Below, piece by piece: positions 34,705 to 43,958 of a DNA stretch of 64,000 nucleotides. How positions within the stretch are numbered: position 1 is the stretch's first letter; each line of letters starts with the position of its first letter. Where the stretch lies: positions 88,440 to 152,439 of the forward strand of contig NCHQ01000022.1 of NCBI GenBank assembly GCA_002281855.1, read 5' to 3'. The notes beneath the pieces are model-generated. The model was not told where the DNA came from, searched no databases, and worked only from the letters and a program-made list of their open reading frames with translations. This stretch comes from Rhodospirillales bacterium 24-66-33 (GTDB lineage: Bacteria > Pseudomonadota > Alphaproteobacteria > Reyranellales > Reyranellaceae). The position numbers and the translations under genes are program-made.

Positions 34705-35134
34705 GGCGTTGTCCCGAGCAGCGTTCGAACGCGACGTCCAGCGGATCGATGTTCGATCCGTCCGGCTGTACGATTGGACGATCATCGAGGCGATCTATCC
34801 GATCTTTGACGTCGTCTTCAACCACACCAGCGCCGCCCCGCTGAGACTCCGTCTGTCCTGCGCCGACTGGGATGAGCTCCCGCCTTCGATCGAACTGCTG
34901 GACATGGATGGGAAACACCTCGGTTCGGCACCGCCGAATGTCGGTAGCGTCTTCAATGGCAGCGCGCATCCAAGTACCGGTCGCCCCTTCGTCTGCATGC
35001 GTGGCGCGCGCGAGTACCACACGCATTCCAGCCACACGTCAGATCTCTGGGATAATTACCGCGGCAAGTCCGGCATGGATCTGGCTGGAATCGCCCTTCA
35101 GCTCTGGCGGGCTTGGAAGAGGAGCGTTGGATGA
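34697..35134 (+). CDS. E2-like ubiquitin-conjugating enzyme (prokaryotic)
   Basis: 145 residues. DVVFNHTSAAPLRLRLSCADWDELPPSIELLD is an E2-like sheet and GRPFVCMRGAREYHTHSSHTSDLWDNYRG carries the likely catalytic Cys100 followed by the H-x-H-x2-H-x4-W pattern of this group. It would take activated Ubl from the E1 protein and pass it to a target. It starts at GTG 34697, overlapping the Ubl gene by 8 bases, and ends in ATGA shared with the JAB gene. Confidence 0.8.
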   Translation: MLEALSRAAFERDVQRIDVRSVRLYDWTIIEAIYPIFDVVFNHTSAAPLRLRLSCADWDELPPSIELLDMDGKHLGSAPPNVGSVFNGSAHPSTGRPFVCMRGAREYHTHSSHTSDLWDNYRGKSGMDLAGIALQLWRAWKRSVG

Positions 35135-35601
35135 GCGCCATTATCTGCACGCGCGAGGTGCTACAGACGACCATCGCCGTCCTGCGGCGTGGCGGGGAGC
35201 GGGGTGAGGAACGAGTCGCGCTGTGGCTTTCGACTGCCGCCCCTCGCACGCCGGCTGCGGTCATCGAGGTGTATGAGCCCGATCAGGTTGCCGAGGTTGA
35301 CTACTTCCGCCTGCCGCCCCTCTCGATGCGGTCGCTGATGGATCACCTCAGGCCAACGCGGCGGCGGATCGTCGCGCAAATCCACACCCATCCCGGGCAG
35401 GCCTTCCACTCAGAGGTGGACGCCGAGTGGGCAATCGTCAAGCACGTGGGCGCGCTATCGCTTGTGTTGCCTCGCTTCGCAGCCACAACCACTCCCGAAA
35501 ATTTCCTGGAGGAGGTCATGACGTATGAATATTCCTCCGATGGTGATTGGCAGCATTGCCCGAGCGTAGGGCCAGCCGCGCGCGTTATCGTGACTGCATG
35601 A
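35131..35601 (+). CDS. JAB/JAMM domain peptidase (Ubl processing/deconjugation)
   Basis: 156 residues. EERVALWLS supplies the N-terminal Glu (near 27) and RIVAQIHTHPGQAFHSEVDAEWAI the H-x-H-x6-S-x2-D zinc motif (H85, H87, S94, D97), so the site is complete. The expected role is trimming the Ubl C-terminus (exposing Gly-Gly) and removing Ubl from targets. Start ATG 35131 overlaps the E2 stop; the stop overlaps the E1 start. It is fused to no other domain. Confidence 0.87.
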   Translation: MSAIICTREVLQTTIAVLRRGGERGEERVALWLSTAAPRTPAAVIEVYEPDQVAEVDYFRLPPLSMRSLMDHLRPTRRRIVAQIHTHPGQAFHSEVDAEWAIVKHVGALSLVLPRFAATTTPENFLEEVMTYEYSSDGDWQHCPSVGPAARVIVTA

Positions 35602-36965
35602 GTACGGCTGAACAGCAGAACGCCCTGATGCTCGCATCCTTGCTCGGGGTGAACGAGGCGGATGCCAGCGAGCGGCTAAGGCGAACCGTTCTCCTAACTG
35701 CCGAGCAGGGGTGGAAGTCGTCTTGGGCGAGCGAGGTGGGTCAGCTCCTCGGTCGCACGGTCGAAGTCAGGTTCGAACAGGGCGACGCTGCTCCCGACCT
35801 GGAGCTGATGATCGGTATGATCGCCCCTCGGACAGGCGCTAAGTGCCTGTTCGTCAACCTCGGGGCCGCCGGCGCCGCCCTCTCCATGGATCCCCTCGGC
35901 CGGTTTACCGGCGAGCCTCACGGTCTCCACGCCGCGGCGGCCGCGTGTGCAGTGGCTGCGGCGGCAGTGCACGCCGTGATCGACAACGCGGCGCTGCCGC
36001 CGGTACGCCTGCCCATGCGCCTGGATTACTCACAGCTCGGAATCCCGGATGGGGCATTGAACCGTCCGATCGACGTTGGTCACGCGTTGATGGCGGGGGC
36101 GGGGGCCGTTGCGCACAGCTTCCTCCGCGCCGCGCGCCATCTAGATGTTCAGGGCGAACTGGTGATCATCGATCCAAAAGTGGTGCAGGGCGGCATCCTG
36201 AACCGCTGTATGTATCTGCGGGAGGAGGATGTCGGCGGCGATAAGGCTGTAGTGCTCGCCGAGCGGGCCCAGGCCGACTTTTCGGACCTGCGGCTTCGCC
36301 CATATGTCACCGACTTCAAGTCGTACGTCCGCGGACTCGGGCATCCGCCCGTGACCGTCTTCGTGACGGTTGACAGCCGGCATGTCCGGCGATCGATTCA
36401 ACTGGAAGTGCCCGGCCGCATCGTGGATGCCTCGACTACTGATGTTCGCGGGGTTGTCGTCCACTCAAACGTGCTGCCGACGGAACAGGCATGCCTCGCC
36501 TGCATCTATCGTCACGTGCCTGAGGAGCACGCGCGCGAGCGCTCGATCGCTGAAGGCCTCGGTGTCGATCTAGCTGATGTCCGCCATGGCCTTATCACTG
36601 CGGACGTGGCGCGGCGGATCGTGCGTAGGCACCCCGCTCTCGACCCGGCCGCCATCACTGGCATCGCGTTCGACAGCCTTTTTCGACAGCTGTGCGCTGA
36701 GCAGACTCTGTCGACACCCGAGGGGCGGCAAGTCTTGGCGCCGTTCGCTTTCGTCTCGGCTTGGGCCGGTGTTTTGATGGTAGTGGAGATGCTGAGGTCA
36801 TTCGCGGGGACCACCAAGACCAACTACTGGTCGGTCGATCCCTGGAATCTGCCGATCGCGCGCGGACGGACACTTCGCCCTCGCCATCCCGAATGCCAGT
36901 TCTGCTCGAAGCCCGAGTACGAGCCGATCATCCGGGAACTATGGGCAGAACGGGTCGAGGCTTGA
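35598..36965 (+). CDS. E1-like ThiF family Ubl-activating enzyme
   Basis: 455 residues. About 155 N-terminal residues lack a recognised domain. The ThiF fold follows: MAGAGAVAHSFLRAARHLDVQGELVIIDPKVVQGGILNRC (nucleotide loop at about 167-171, D192, R203). Zinc cysteines appear as CLAC (299/302) and CQFC (433/436). C366 (LFRQLCAEQT) is a candidate thioester Cys. It would adenylate the C-terminal Gly of the Ubl and load it for the E2. Last gene of the overlapping set, 189 bp before the nuclease gene. Confidence 0.87.
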   Translation: MSTAEQQNALMLASLLGVNEADASERLRRTVLLTAEQGWKSSWASEVGQLLGRTVEVRFEQGDAAPDLELMIGMIAPRTGAKCLFVNLGAAGAALSMDPLGRFTGEPHGLHAAAAACAVAAAAVHAVIDNAALPPVRLPMRLDYSQLGIPDGALNRPIDVGHALMAGAGAVAHSFLRAARHLDVQGELVIIDPKVVQGGILNRCMYLREEDVGGDKAVVLAERAQADFSDLRLRPYVTDFKSYVRGLGHPPVTVFVTVDSRHVRRSIQLEVPGRIVDASTTDVRGVVVHSNVLPTEQACLACIYRHVPEEHARERSIAEGLGVDLADVRHGLITADVARRIVRRHPALDPAAITGIAFDSLFRQLCAEQTLSTPEGRQVLAPFAFVSAWAGVLMVVEMLRSFAGTTKTNYWSVDPWNLPIARGRTLRPRHPECQFCSKPEYEPIIRELWAERVEA

Positions 36966-37154
36966 TCGGACACGCCGACGAGCGGGCACTGCTTTGCAAC
37001 GGCCTCAAGACGCGGCCGCAATTTGGATCGTCAAGTGCAAGGCATATGAAAGGTGATCTGATAAAGATCTCAGCGATGGCTTGCTCCGCGCCGGCGCTTG
37101 CCGGCCAAGCGCTACAACGACGAGCAGCCTAGAGAGAAAGGCGGGGTAGGCGGA

Positions 37155-39821
37155 ATGATGGATGTCGTTTTCGGACTCTGGGCCGACGCGGGAGCCTGGC
37201 CGGAGCACGGCGGGCTCGGCGGCGGTGCGCTCGGTGCGCCGGTCGTGGGGCCGAACGGCCTTCTTGAGATCCTCGAGACCTTCCGCGGGCTCGGCGGACC
37301 CGGCACGCCGAATGTCGTGCGAATCGCCGCATTTCAAGCCGCACTCGAGGCGATGGACGGTGTGCCGCGCTTTTGGTCGCGCTCGCTAGCCGTAGACGGC
37401 TGGGCGACTGCGAGAACGCTGCTGCGCTGGCGGGACGCACTTGTCGACGCCGGCTGGGACCCAAGGCAGGAGTGGCGCAGCCCGCGGCTGTTCGACCTCG
37501 CCGCCGCCTCCGCAACCGACCTGCTTCCTGGAATCGCCGATCGTGTTGCCGCCTTGGCCGCCGACCTCGCCGCACGTCCGGCCCTCCCGATTCAGCGCAT
37601 CCGGCTGATCGACGCTCGCGATGTGCACTCCGCCGGCTGGCGGATATTGCTCGACCGGATTGAGGCCTGCGGCGTCGCGATTGAACAGGTCCCGAATTCG
37701 CCCGCCGCCCCGGAAGATACCGCGCTAGGGCGACTCCAGCGATGGATAGTCGGATCATCCCCTGTTGCCGGCGGTGCTGACGGAACCGTCACCATCGCAA
37801 CGTCGGCGAGTGCGGCCCTTGCGGCCGAGGTGACTGGTCACTGGTTTTCCGCGCGCGATGACCGCGAGACCGTGCTCATCGCACAAGATGGCGACACGCA
37901 CCTCCTCGACCATGGTTTGTGCGGAGCCGGGCAGCCTCGTGCCGGTCGGAGTCGGCCCTCGGCCCACCGCGGCTCGCTCCAAATCCTCCTCCTCGCTTTC
38001 AAGGTCTCTTGGGCACCCTTCGATGCGCGCGCACTGATGGAGCTTCTCGTTTTCCCGACGTCGCCCATCGCGCCGCGCGCCGGCCGGCGGCTCGCGGCCG
38101 CGCTTGAGGAGGCGCCGGGACGAGGAAGCACGATATGGAACGACGCCTGGGCCCAGATGAGCGCGGCGGAACTAGCCGAGGCCGGAGGCGATGCCGGGGC
38201 GGTTCGAAAGGTGCACGAGCGGCTGGAGCGTTGGCGCGCTTGGGCCGATGCCGAACTCGCCGACCCGGTTACGGGAATGCCGCTCCAAGCGGCACTCGCC
38301 ATATGCGACCGCACGATTGCCTGGGCAGCCGTCCGCCATGCGAGCAATGGTGACGCCCTCTACCGCGCGACCATGGCCCTCGCTACAGACGCGCGCAGGG
38401 CGCTGGTCGCCCTCGGCCGAGACCGCCTCCCTCGGACACTTGTCGAGCGTGTTATCGATCAGGCGCTCGACATCGGGCACGACAACCCCGTGGCCGACGC
38501 CGAGGCAGCTCGGTGGCGCTGTGTCCCCCATCCAGGCGGTATCTGGGGGCCCGTAGACACCGTCGTCTGGTGGAACTTCCGGGCCACGCAGGAAGGTCTG
38601 CAGCGGCAGCCGTGGACAAATGATGAGCGACGCGAGCTGGGCGAGCGAGGTTGTCCATTGGACGACGCTGACATTGCAGCGCGCGCGGCGAGTGCGGCTT
38701 GGGAGCGGTCTGTGATGAACGCGCGAAGCCATCTCCTCCTCATCGCTGGCGAGCTCGATGCCGGCGAGGACGAAGTGCTGCATCCCTTCGCCCACCGCCT
38801 CGCCCCAGCGACCGAGCGATTGGCCACTTGGACGAGGATGGAGGACGCGCTCGCACACGCCAGCGTCGTCCTCGCTGGGGTCGAGCTGCGGCGCGAACCC
38901 GTCTCGTTCGCGCCGCTGCCTGAGCGACGGACAACTTGGCCGACACCCGCCGGCTATGCTGATCGCCTGGAGGGTCTGGCCCATTCCGCCACCTCCTTCG
39001 AAAGTGGTCTCGAATGTCAGCTTATGTGGGCTCTGAAGCACGTGGCGAGGCTGAGGCCAGGTCGCGTCCGGTCGATTCCCGACGCCAACCGGCTGCTCGG
39101 CAACCTTGCCCATGCGCTCGCCCACGAGATCTTCGTCCCCGGCGCGCCGCCGATGCCGGAGATTGCAGCGGCACGAACCCGCGAGCTGCTCGAGAGCCTC
39201 GTCGACGGTGTCGCCGCGCCGCTGCGCCTCCCCGAGCTCGCCGCGCAGCTTTCAGACGCGCGCGAGCACCTGCCAGCCGCCATGGCGGAGCTTGCCCACA
39301 CAATCGCCGTCAACGGTCTGGTCGTCGAATCTTCAGAAAGGGAGATCAGCGTCACGTTTGAGAATGCGCTCGCGGTGCGCGGCGCGATCGACCTAGTCGC
39401 AAAGGACCTGAATGGACACCACGTCATTATCGACCTGAAGTGGACGCGCCGCGGAAAGAAGCGGCTCGACGAGCTCAAGGACGGCAACGCCGTGCAGCTT
39501 GCCACCTACGGCGCGATGGTGTCTGGTGGCGCTCCCTATCGGGCGGGCTACTTCCTCCTCAATCAACGGCAGTTCGCTACGCTGGAGGACGGCGGACTCA
39601 CCGGCCGGCAAGTCGACGGCCGCCGCGACTTCCCGGAGACGTGGGTCGCAATCCGGGAGAGCTGGCAACGCCTGGGCGAGGTCGCAGAGGCTGGCAGGCT
39701 AGTCGCTTGTGGGGTGGCGGGCTTCGAAGAGCACTTGCCGAGCGACCTGCCGATTGTCCTTAAGGCGAACTGTCAATGGTGCGACTACCAGACGCTGTGC
39801 CGGATAAGGGGGCTTGCTTGA
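37155..39821 (+). CDS. AddB-like PD-(D/E)XK nuclease with iron-sulfur cysteines
   Basis: 888 residues. The N-terminal two thirds are divergent, with no Walker A visible. The C-terminal nuclease has AHALAHEIF, VRGAIDLVAKDLNGHHVIIDLKWTRRGKK (D..DLK) and QLATYGAM. ESGLECQLMW plus C-x2-C-x5-C (CQWCDYQTLC) matches the four cysteines that hold the AddB 4Fe-4S cluster. It pairs with the AddA-like helicase, whose start overlaps its stop. RBS GGCGGA precedes ATG 37155. It is an island paralog, not the housekeeping recombination enzyme by context. Confidence 0.8.
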   Translation: MMDVVFGLWADAGAWPEHGGLGGGALGAPVVGPNGLLEILETFRGLGGPGTPNVVRIAAFQAALEAMDGVPRFWSRSLAVDGWATARTLLRWRDALVDAGWDPRQEWRSPRLFDLAAASATDLLPGIADRVAALAADLAARPALPIQRIRLIDARDVHSAGWRILLDRIEACGVAIEQVPNSPAAPEDTALGRLQRWIVGSSPVAGGADGTVTIATSASAALAAEVTGHWFSARDDRETVLIAQDGDTHLLDHGLCGAGQPRAGRSRPSAHRGSLQILLLAFKVSWAPFDARALMELLVFPTSPIAPRAGRRLAAALEEAPGRGSTIWNDAWAQMSAAELAEAGGDAGAVRKVHERLERWRAWADAELADPVTGMPLQAALAICDRTIAWAAVRHASNGDALYRATMALATDARRALVALGRDRLPRTLVERVIDQALDIGHDNPVADAEAARWRCVPHPGGIWGPVDTVVWWNFRATQEGLQRQPWTNDERRELGERGCPLDDADIAARAASAAWERSVMNARSHLLLIAGELDAGEDEVLHPFAHRLAPATERLATWTRMEDALAHASVVLAGVELRREPVSFAPLPERRTTWPTPAGYADRLEGLAHSATSFESGLECQLMWALKHVARLRPGRVRSIPDANRLLGNLAHALAHEIFVPGAPPMPEIAAARTRELLESLVDGVAAPLRLPELAAQLSDAREHLPAAMAELAHTIAVNGLVVESSEREISVTFENALAVRGAIDLVAKDLNGHHVIIDLKWTRRGKKRLDELKDGNAVQLATYGAMVSGGAPYRAGYFLLNQRQFATLEDGGLTGRQVDGRRDFPETWVAIRESWQRLGEVAEAGRLVACGVAGFEEHLPSDLPIVLKANCQWCDYQTLCRIRGLA

Positions 39822-42800
39822 CCAACAGAAACGGAAGCGGCCGGAACCGTGTCGACACCATCATCGCGTCCGCCGGCACGGGCAAGACCTATACACTCGT
39901 CGAGCGGATCAGGTCAGCTTTCGACGGTGGACTCGAGCCCGATCGTCTCGTCGCCACGACCTTCACGAAGAAGGCGGCCGCGGAGCTTGCCGGCCGGATT
40001 CGTTCGCGGCTGATTCAGCAGGGCCGGCCGGAACTTGCGGCGGCCATGCTTGCGGCGCGGATCGGTACGGTGAACAGCGTCTGCGGATCGCTAATTGCCG
40101 AATTCGCCTTTGAGCTTGGTCGCTCACCGGTCGCGGAGGTCGTCCCGGAGGACAGACAGAAGGTTCTGTTCGAGCGCGCTATAGGTGGCGCCATGTCACG
40201 GTTCGCCGGCTCCATCCAGCCGATCGCCGCGCGATTCGAAATGCAGCCCCAGGGTTATCAGTCACCTCGCGGTCGCATCGACGGCTGGCAAGACCACATC
40301 CGCCGACTCGTCGACCTCTCGCGGTCGAACGGCATCTCAGCGGAGCTTCTCGCAACTTCGGCCGAGCACTCGATAGCGGGCCTGGTGCGCCTCCTGCCTG
40401 AATCGGGTGCGGGTGAGACCGTCGAGGTACTCGACGAGAGGCTGAAGTGCGCCGTGCTAGCCTGCGCCCAGACGGTTGCGGCCGCCAGAGCCAGTCTCAA
40501 GAAAGGAACGCTCGACAAGGACGTGCCATGCGTCGAGAACGCCGCGGCGATCCTTCGGCGTGGCGAACGCTTACCGTGGGCTGACTGGGCGAGGCTCACC
40601 AAGCTCGGGCAAACCAAAACCGACGCAGCGCTATTCACGGATGTGAAGGCTGTCGCCGCAGTTCATCCGCGCCATCCCGCCTTGCGTCGCGATCTCGAGG
40701 AGTTTATCCGGCTCCAATTCGATTGCGCCGCACAATGCCTCTCTGACTACTCAGAGTATAAGCGCGTCCGCGGCCTCGTAGACTTCGTCGACCAGGAGAT
40801 GCTTGCCCTCGATATTCTGCGAGCACCGACCAACCACGACCGCCTCCGGGAGCTGGTCGGTGCCGTCTTCGTGGACGAATACCAGGATTCGAGTCCGATC
40901 CAGATCGCAATCTTCTCAACGCTCGCGGCGATCGCGCCGGTGAACGTCTGGGTGGGAGATCCCAAGCAGTCGATCTATGGCTTCCGAGACGCCGACCCGG
41001 CGCTTACCCAGGCCGCCGCGCGCGCGATTACCACGGGAACGGGCGGAACGTTCGCCTTCCTACGGAAGTCGTACCGGACCCGACCAGCTCTAGGCGGCTT
41101 CGTCAACGCCGTGTTCGAGCCGAACTTTCGCCGCACCGGCATGACTGCCGAGGAAATCACGTTCGACGCTTATGATCGCACTGAGGCGGAAGAGGACGGC
41201 TCGCCTCTCTCGGTGTGGCCACTCTCTGGAAAGAAGAAGGAGGAACGGACCGACGATCTCGCCGCCCGCGTCGCCGGCCTACTTCGGGAGCGGGACACCT
41301 GGCCGGTGAAGCCGAAGGGCAGAGCCGTCAGGCCCGCGCGCGGCGGCGATGTGGCGGTCCTCTGCCGCTCCAACGACCAAGTACTCCAGCTCGCCGCCGC
41401 GCTGTCGAGGCGCGGCATTAGGGTCGCCGTGGAGCGCAAAGGTCTCCTCGACCAGCCCGAGGTCGAACTCGCACTCGCCGCGCTTCGGTGGGTCACCGAC
41501 CCGACAGACAGCCTGGCGCTCGCGGAAATCGCACGGCTTGCCTGCAACGATGACGCCTGGGTCGCTGCCGCCTTCGAGGCTGACAACGCAGCGGCCTTGG
41601 AAGCGTGCGTCCCTTTCGCCGACCAACTCAGAGCCATGCGCGCGCTTGCGCCGCAACTCACCCCTGTGGAGATGTTCAATGGTGTCCTCCATGTCGAGGG
41701 GCTACTCGCGACCATCGGCCGGTGGGGCCTCATGGAACAGCGCCTGGCGAACCTCGAGGCCGTGCGCTCGCTCCTCGATGCCTACCAAGAGGAGCAGCGC
41801 TCTGAACGCCAAGCCGCCACGCTCTCCGGCGCATGCGATTGGCTCGTCAGCCGCGACGCGCCCTCGCAGCCGCAGAACCGCCATCCCGAGGCTGTGAACG
41901 TGCTTACCTACCACGGCGCCAAAGGCCTCGAGTGGCCAATCGTGGTGCTCGCCGAGCTTGACGCGAAGGCGAAGGGCAATCCCTTCGGGATCTATGCTGA
42001 GGAACTTGCGACTCCCGACTGGCACGATCCCCTGGCCGAGCGCGTCCTGCGCTATTGGCCCTGGCCCTACGGCGCGCAGGGTAAAGATGTTGGTCTCGAC
42101 GTTGCCGCCGCGCAGAGCCCGGAAGGACTCCGCACCCTTGAGGAGGAGCAGCTGGAACGCACCCGCCTGCTCTACGTCGGCATGACCCGCGCGCGCGACC
42201 AGGTGGCGCTCGCGATCGCGGGCGGCACAGACTGGCTGGACGAACTCCGGACCGATGAGAACCGCCCGCTGATCTCGATTGGTGGCGACCCGCTCGCGGT
42301 CGGGGACGTACGGTTCAACCTTCGTCCCGCCCCGGATCGGTTCGATCCAGAAGAAGCGGAGCCGAAGCCCGAATTCATCCGACTGGCCGCAGCGCGCCGC
42401 GAACATCAACCGCTGCGCCTCAGGCCGAGCGGATACGCCTTTCAGGGAGACGTTCGCGTCGTGGAGACTGTCCGGCTCGGCTCACGGATGACCCTCGTCG
42501 GCGATCCCGACCTCCAGGTAATTGGCGAGGCATTCCATCGCTTCTTCGCCTGCGACGATCGGCAAGCTGCACCGGCCGCGCGCCTCGACGTCGCCCGCGG
42601 CATGCTCCACCGCTGGTGCGTGCCTGAGGTGAATCCAGCCGACCTCGTGTCCGCGTCAGACAGGTTGCACGACTTCCTCGACGTGCGCTTCGGCGCCGCC
42701 GCGCGCCTACCGGAGTGGCCCGTCCACGCGGATGAGGAACTCCAGGTCATTTCCGGGCGTATCGACCTCCTGCTCGACGACGGCGGCGACTTCGCGATCG

Positions 42801-42991
42801 TCGACCACAAGAGCTTCCCCGGCTCGATGGAACTCGATGCCGAACGACTCCAGGCATTCGGCGGGCAGGTAGACCTGTATTCGCGGGCGCTGCGTCGCGG
42901 GGTTGGGCGCGGTTGCCGGCAGTACTGGGTCCATCAACCGATCGCGGGTGTAATGGTAAGGGTGGAACTTGCCAGCGCGGAGACGGCATAA
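39818..42991 (+). CDS. AddA-like UvrD helicase with C-terminal nuclease
   Basis: About 1057 residues. SF1A motifs: IIASAGTGKTYT (I), FVDEYQDSSPIQ (II), GDPKQSIYGFRDADP (III), YRTRPALGGF (IV), TYHGAKGLEWPIVVL (V) and LLYVGMTRARDQ (VI). The C-terminal GRIDLLLDDGGDFAIVDHKSF plus QVDLYSRAL is a RecB/AddA-type PD-(D/E)XK site. The start is proposed as TTG 39818, overlapping the upstream stop (TTGA), with AAGGGGG 5 nt before it; ATG 39776 is an alternative. Confidence 0.85.
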   Translation: MTNRNGSGRNRVDTIIASAGTGKTYTLVERIRSAFDGGLEPDRLVATTFTKKAAAELAGRIRSRLIQQGRPELAAAMLAARIGTVNSVCGSLIAEFAFELGRSPVAEVVPEDRQKVLFERAIGGAMSRFAGSIQPIAARFEMQPQGYQSPRGRIDGWQDHIRRLVDLSRSNGISAELLATSAEHSIAGLVRLLPESGAGETVEVLDERLKCAVLACAQTVAAARASLKKGTLDKDVPCVENAAAILRRGERLPWADWARLTKLGQTKTDAALFTDVKAVAAVHPRHPALRRDLEEFIRLQFDCAAQCLSDYSEYKRVRGLVDFVDQEMLALDILRAPTNHDRLRELVGAVFVDEYQDSSPIQIAIFSTLAAIAPVNVWVGDPKQSIYGFRDADPALTQAAARAITTGTGGTFAFLRKSYRTRPALGGFVNAVFEPNFRRTGMTAEEITFDAYDRTEAEEDGSPLSVWPLSGKKKEERTDDLAARVAGLLRERDTWPVKPKGRAVRPARGGDVAVLCRSNDQVLQLAAALSRRGIRVAVERKGLLDQPEVELALAALRWVTDPTDSLALAEIARLACNDDAWVAAAFEADNAAALEACVPFADQLRAMRALAPQLTPVEMFNGVLHVEGLLATIGRWGLMEQRLANLEAVRSLLDAYQEEQRSERQAATLSGACDWLVSRDAPSQPQNRHPEAVNVLTYHGAKGLEWPIVVLAELDAKAKGNPFGIYAEELATPDWHDPLAERVLRYWPWPYGAQGKDVGLDVAAAQSPEGLRTLEEEQLERTRLLYVGMTRARDQVALAIAGGTDWLDELRTDENRPLISIGGDPLAVGDVRFNLRPAPDRFDPEEAEPKPEFIRLAAARREHQPLRLRPSGYAFQGDVRVVETVRLGSRMTLVGDPDLQVIGEAFHRFFACDDRQAAPAARLDVARGMLHRWCVPEVNPADLVSASDRLHDFLDVRFGAAARLPEWPVHADEELQVISGRIDLLLDDGGDFAIVDHKSFPGSMELDAERLQAFGGQVDLYSRALRRGVGRGCRQYWVHQPIAGVMVRVELASAETA

Positions 42992-43097
42992 AGTCCAGAT
43001 TGTGCTCCTCCGATTCGTATCAGACTTGCTCCTATCGATCGTCGCCACCTGATGAGAGCAGCCGCACCATTGCGTGGCTGCGGCAGAGTTTGTGCGG

Positions 43098-43700
43098 ATG
43101 GCACTGTCATCAAGCGACCTTGCGATCATCAGCGACGAGCCTGAGCAGAAGGCAGGGCCGACGGAAAAGCCCCTCGCGCGCGCCGAAGACATCGAAAGGC
43201 GGATGGAAGAGTACAGGCAGAAGCACCCCAACCGGGGGCTTCGGGCGCACGCGGCGGCGCTAGTGCCATACGCCCGCATTGCAGCAGCCGTTCTAACTTC
43301 CCGTGAATCGCCTAAAGAGCCTGCTCCATTCCACTTTCTAGTCGGTAGTGAGGAGGAAGTGGGTTACGACGTGATCGATGCTCAGATGAAAGAGTTCTAT
43401 CGGACAATGTTTAAGACAGGCCTTCTCGAAAAGGCCATGGACGAGGTCGACAAGACCTTTCAGCAATTTCACGTCGAGAAATTCTTTGCAGTCACGTTTG
43501 GGAGGTACATCAAGAACGGTCTTGCGGGAACAGGGCGTGCAGAACGGATCGAACGTTTGGTCGCCGAGATGCTGGAGGAAAAAGGACAAGCGCTGACCGA
43601 GGAGAACGCGGCACCCTACAAAGCTGAACTCGAAGAGCAGATGAAGCCCACGCCCGAGAACTTCAAGAAGTGGGCTGACGCTTTCATGGTCGGTAGGTAG
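43098..43700 (+). CDS. Hypothetical protein next to helicase-nuclease
   Basis: 200 residues from ATG 43098 (a GTG at 43074 is an alternative). Mostly helical and charged: EDIERRMEEYRQKHPNRGLRAHAAALVPYARI, EFYRTMFKTGLLEKAMDEVDKTFQQFHVEKFFAVTFGRYIKNGL, ERLVAEMLEEKGQ. No family recognised and no membrane part. Same strand as the Ubl and AddAB-like genes, 106 bp downstream, so it may belong to the same cargo module. Confidence 0.65.
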   Translation: MALSSSDLAIISDEPEQKAGPTEKPLARAEDIERRMEEYRQKHPNRGLRAHAAALVPYARIAAAVLTSRESPKEPAPFHFLVGSEEEVGYDVIDAQMKEFYRTMFKTGLLEKAMDEVDKTFQQFHVEKFFAVTFGRYIKNGLAGTGRAERIERLVAEMLEEKGQALTEENAAPYKAELEEQMKPTPENFKKWADAFMVGR

Positions 43701-43804
43701 ACGCGTCCGGCTTTGCCGGACCGAGTCCTAATCGACCGCTTACGGGGACTTAACGATTTCCTGAAGCCGCCCTTTGGTTGCCGGAAGGAAGACCTCTTCG
43801 CCTT
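43701..43804 (+). repeat. Intergenic repeat B, copy 1
   Basis: Starts with a hairpin GTCCGGC-TTT-GCCGGAC (43705-43721) and continues with GAAGCCGCCCTTTGGTT and CTCTTCGCC. A diverged copy of the same layout is at 54527-54632 (TCCGGC-TGC-GCCGGA, GAAGCCGCCCTTCGGTT, GTCTTCGCC). It lies at the border between cargo and backbone; the rest of the gap to 43958 is unremarkable. Confidence 0.6.
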
Positions 43805-43958
43805 CGGTAACGTCCCCTCGCGCAAGGCGGCAACCGGCTGGCACACCTTCCGTTCCCGCTCTGCAGACAATCGAGAGGGAGAGGGCTGCGCCGGTTTCCG
43901 TGACGGATTTTCAGGTCGCGAGAGAGTCTCCCGGCCGTCCGTCGCGGAGCATCCCGAC

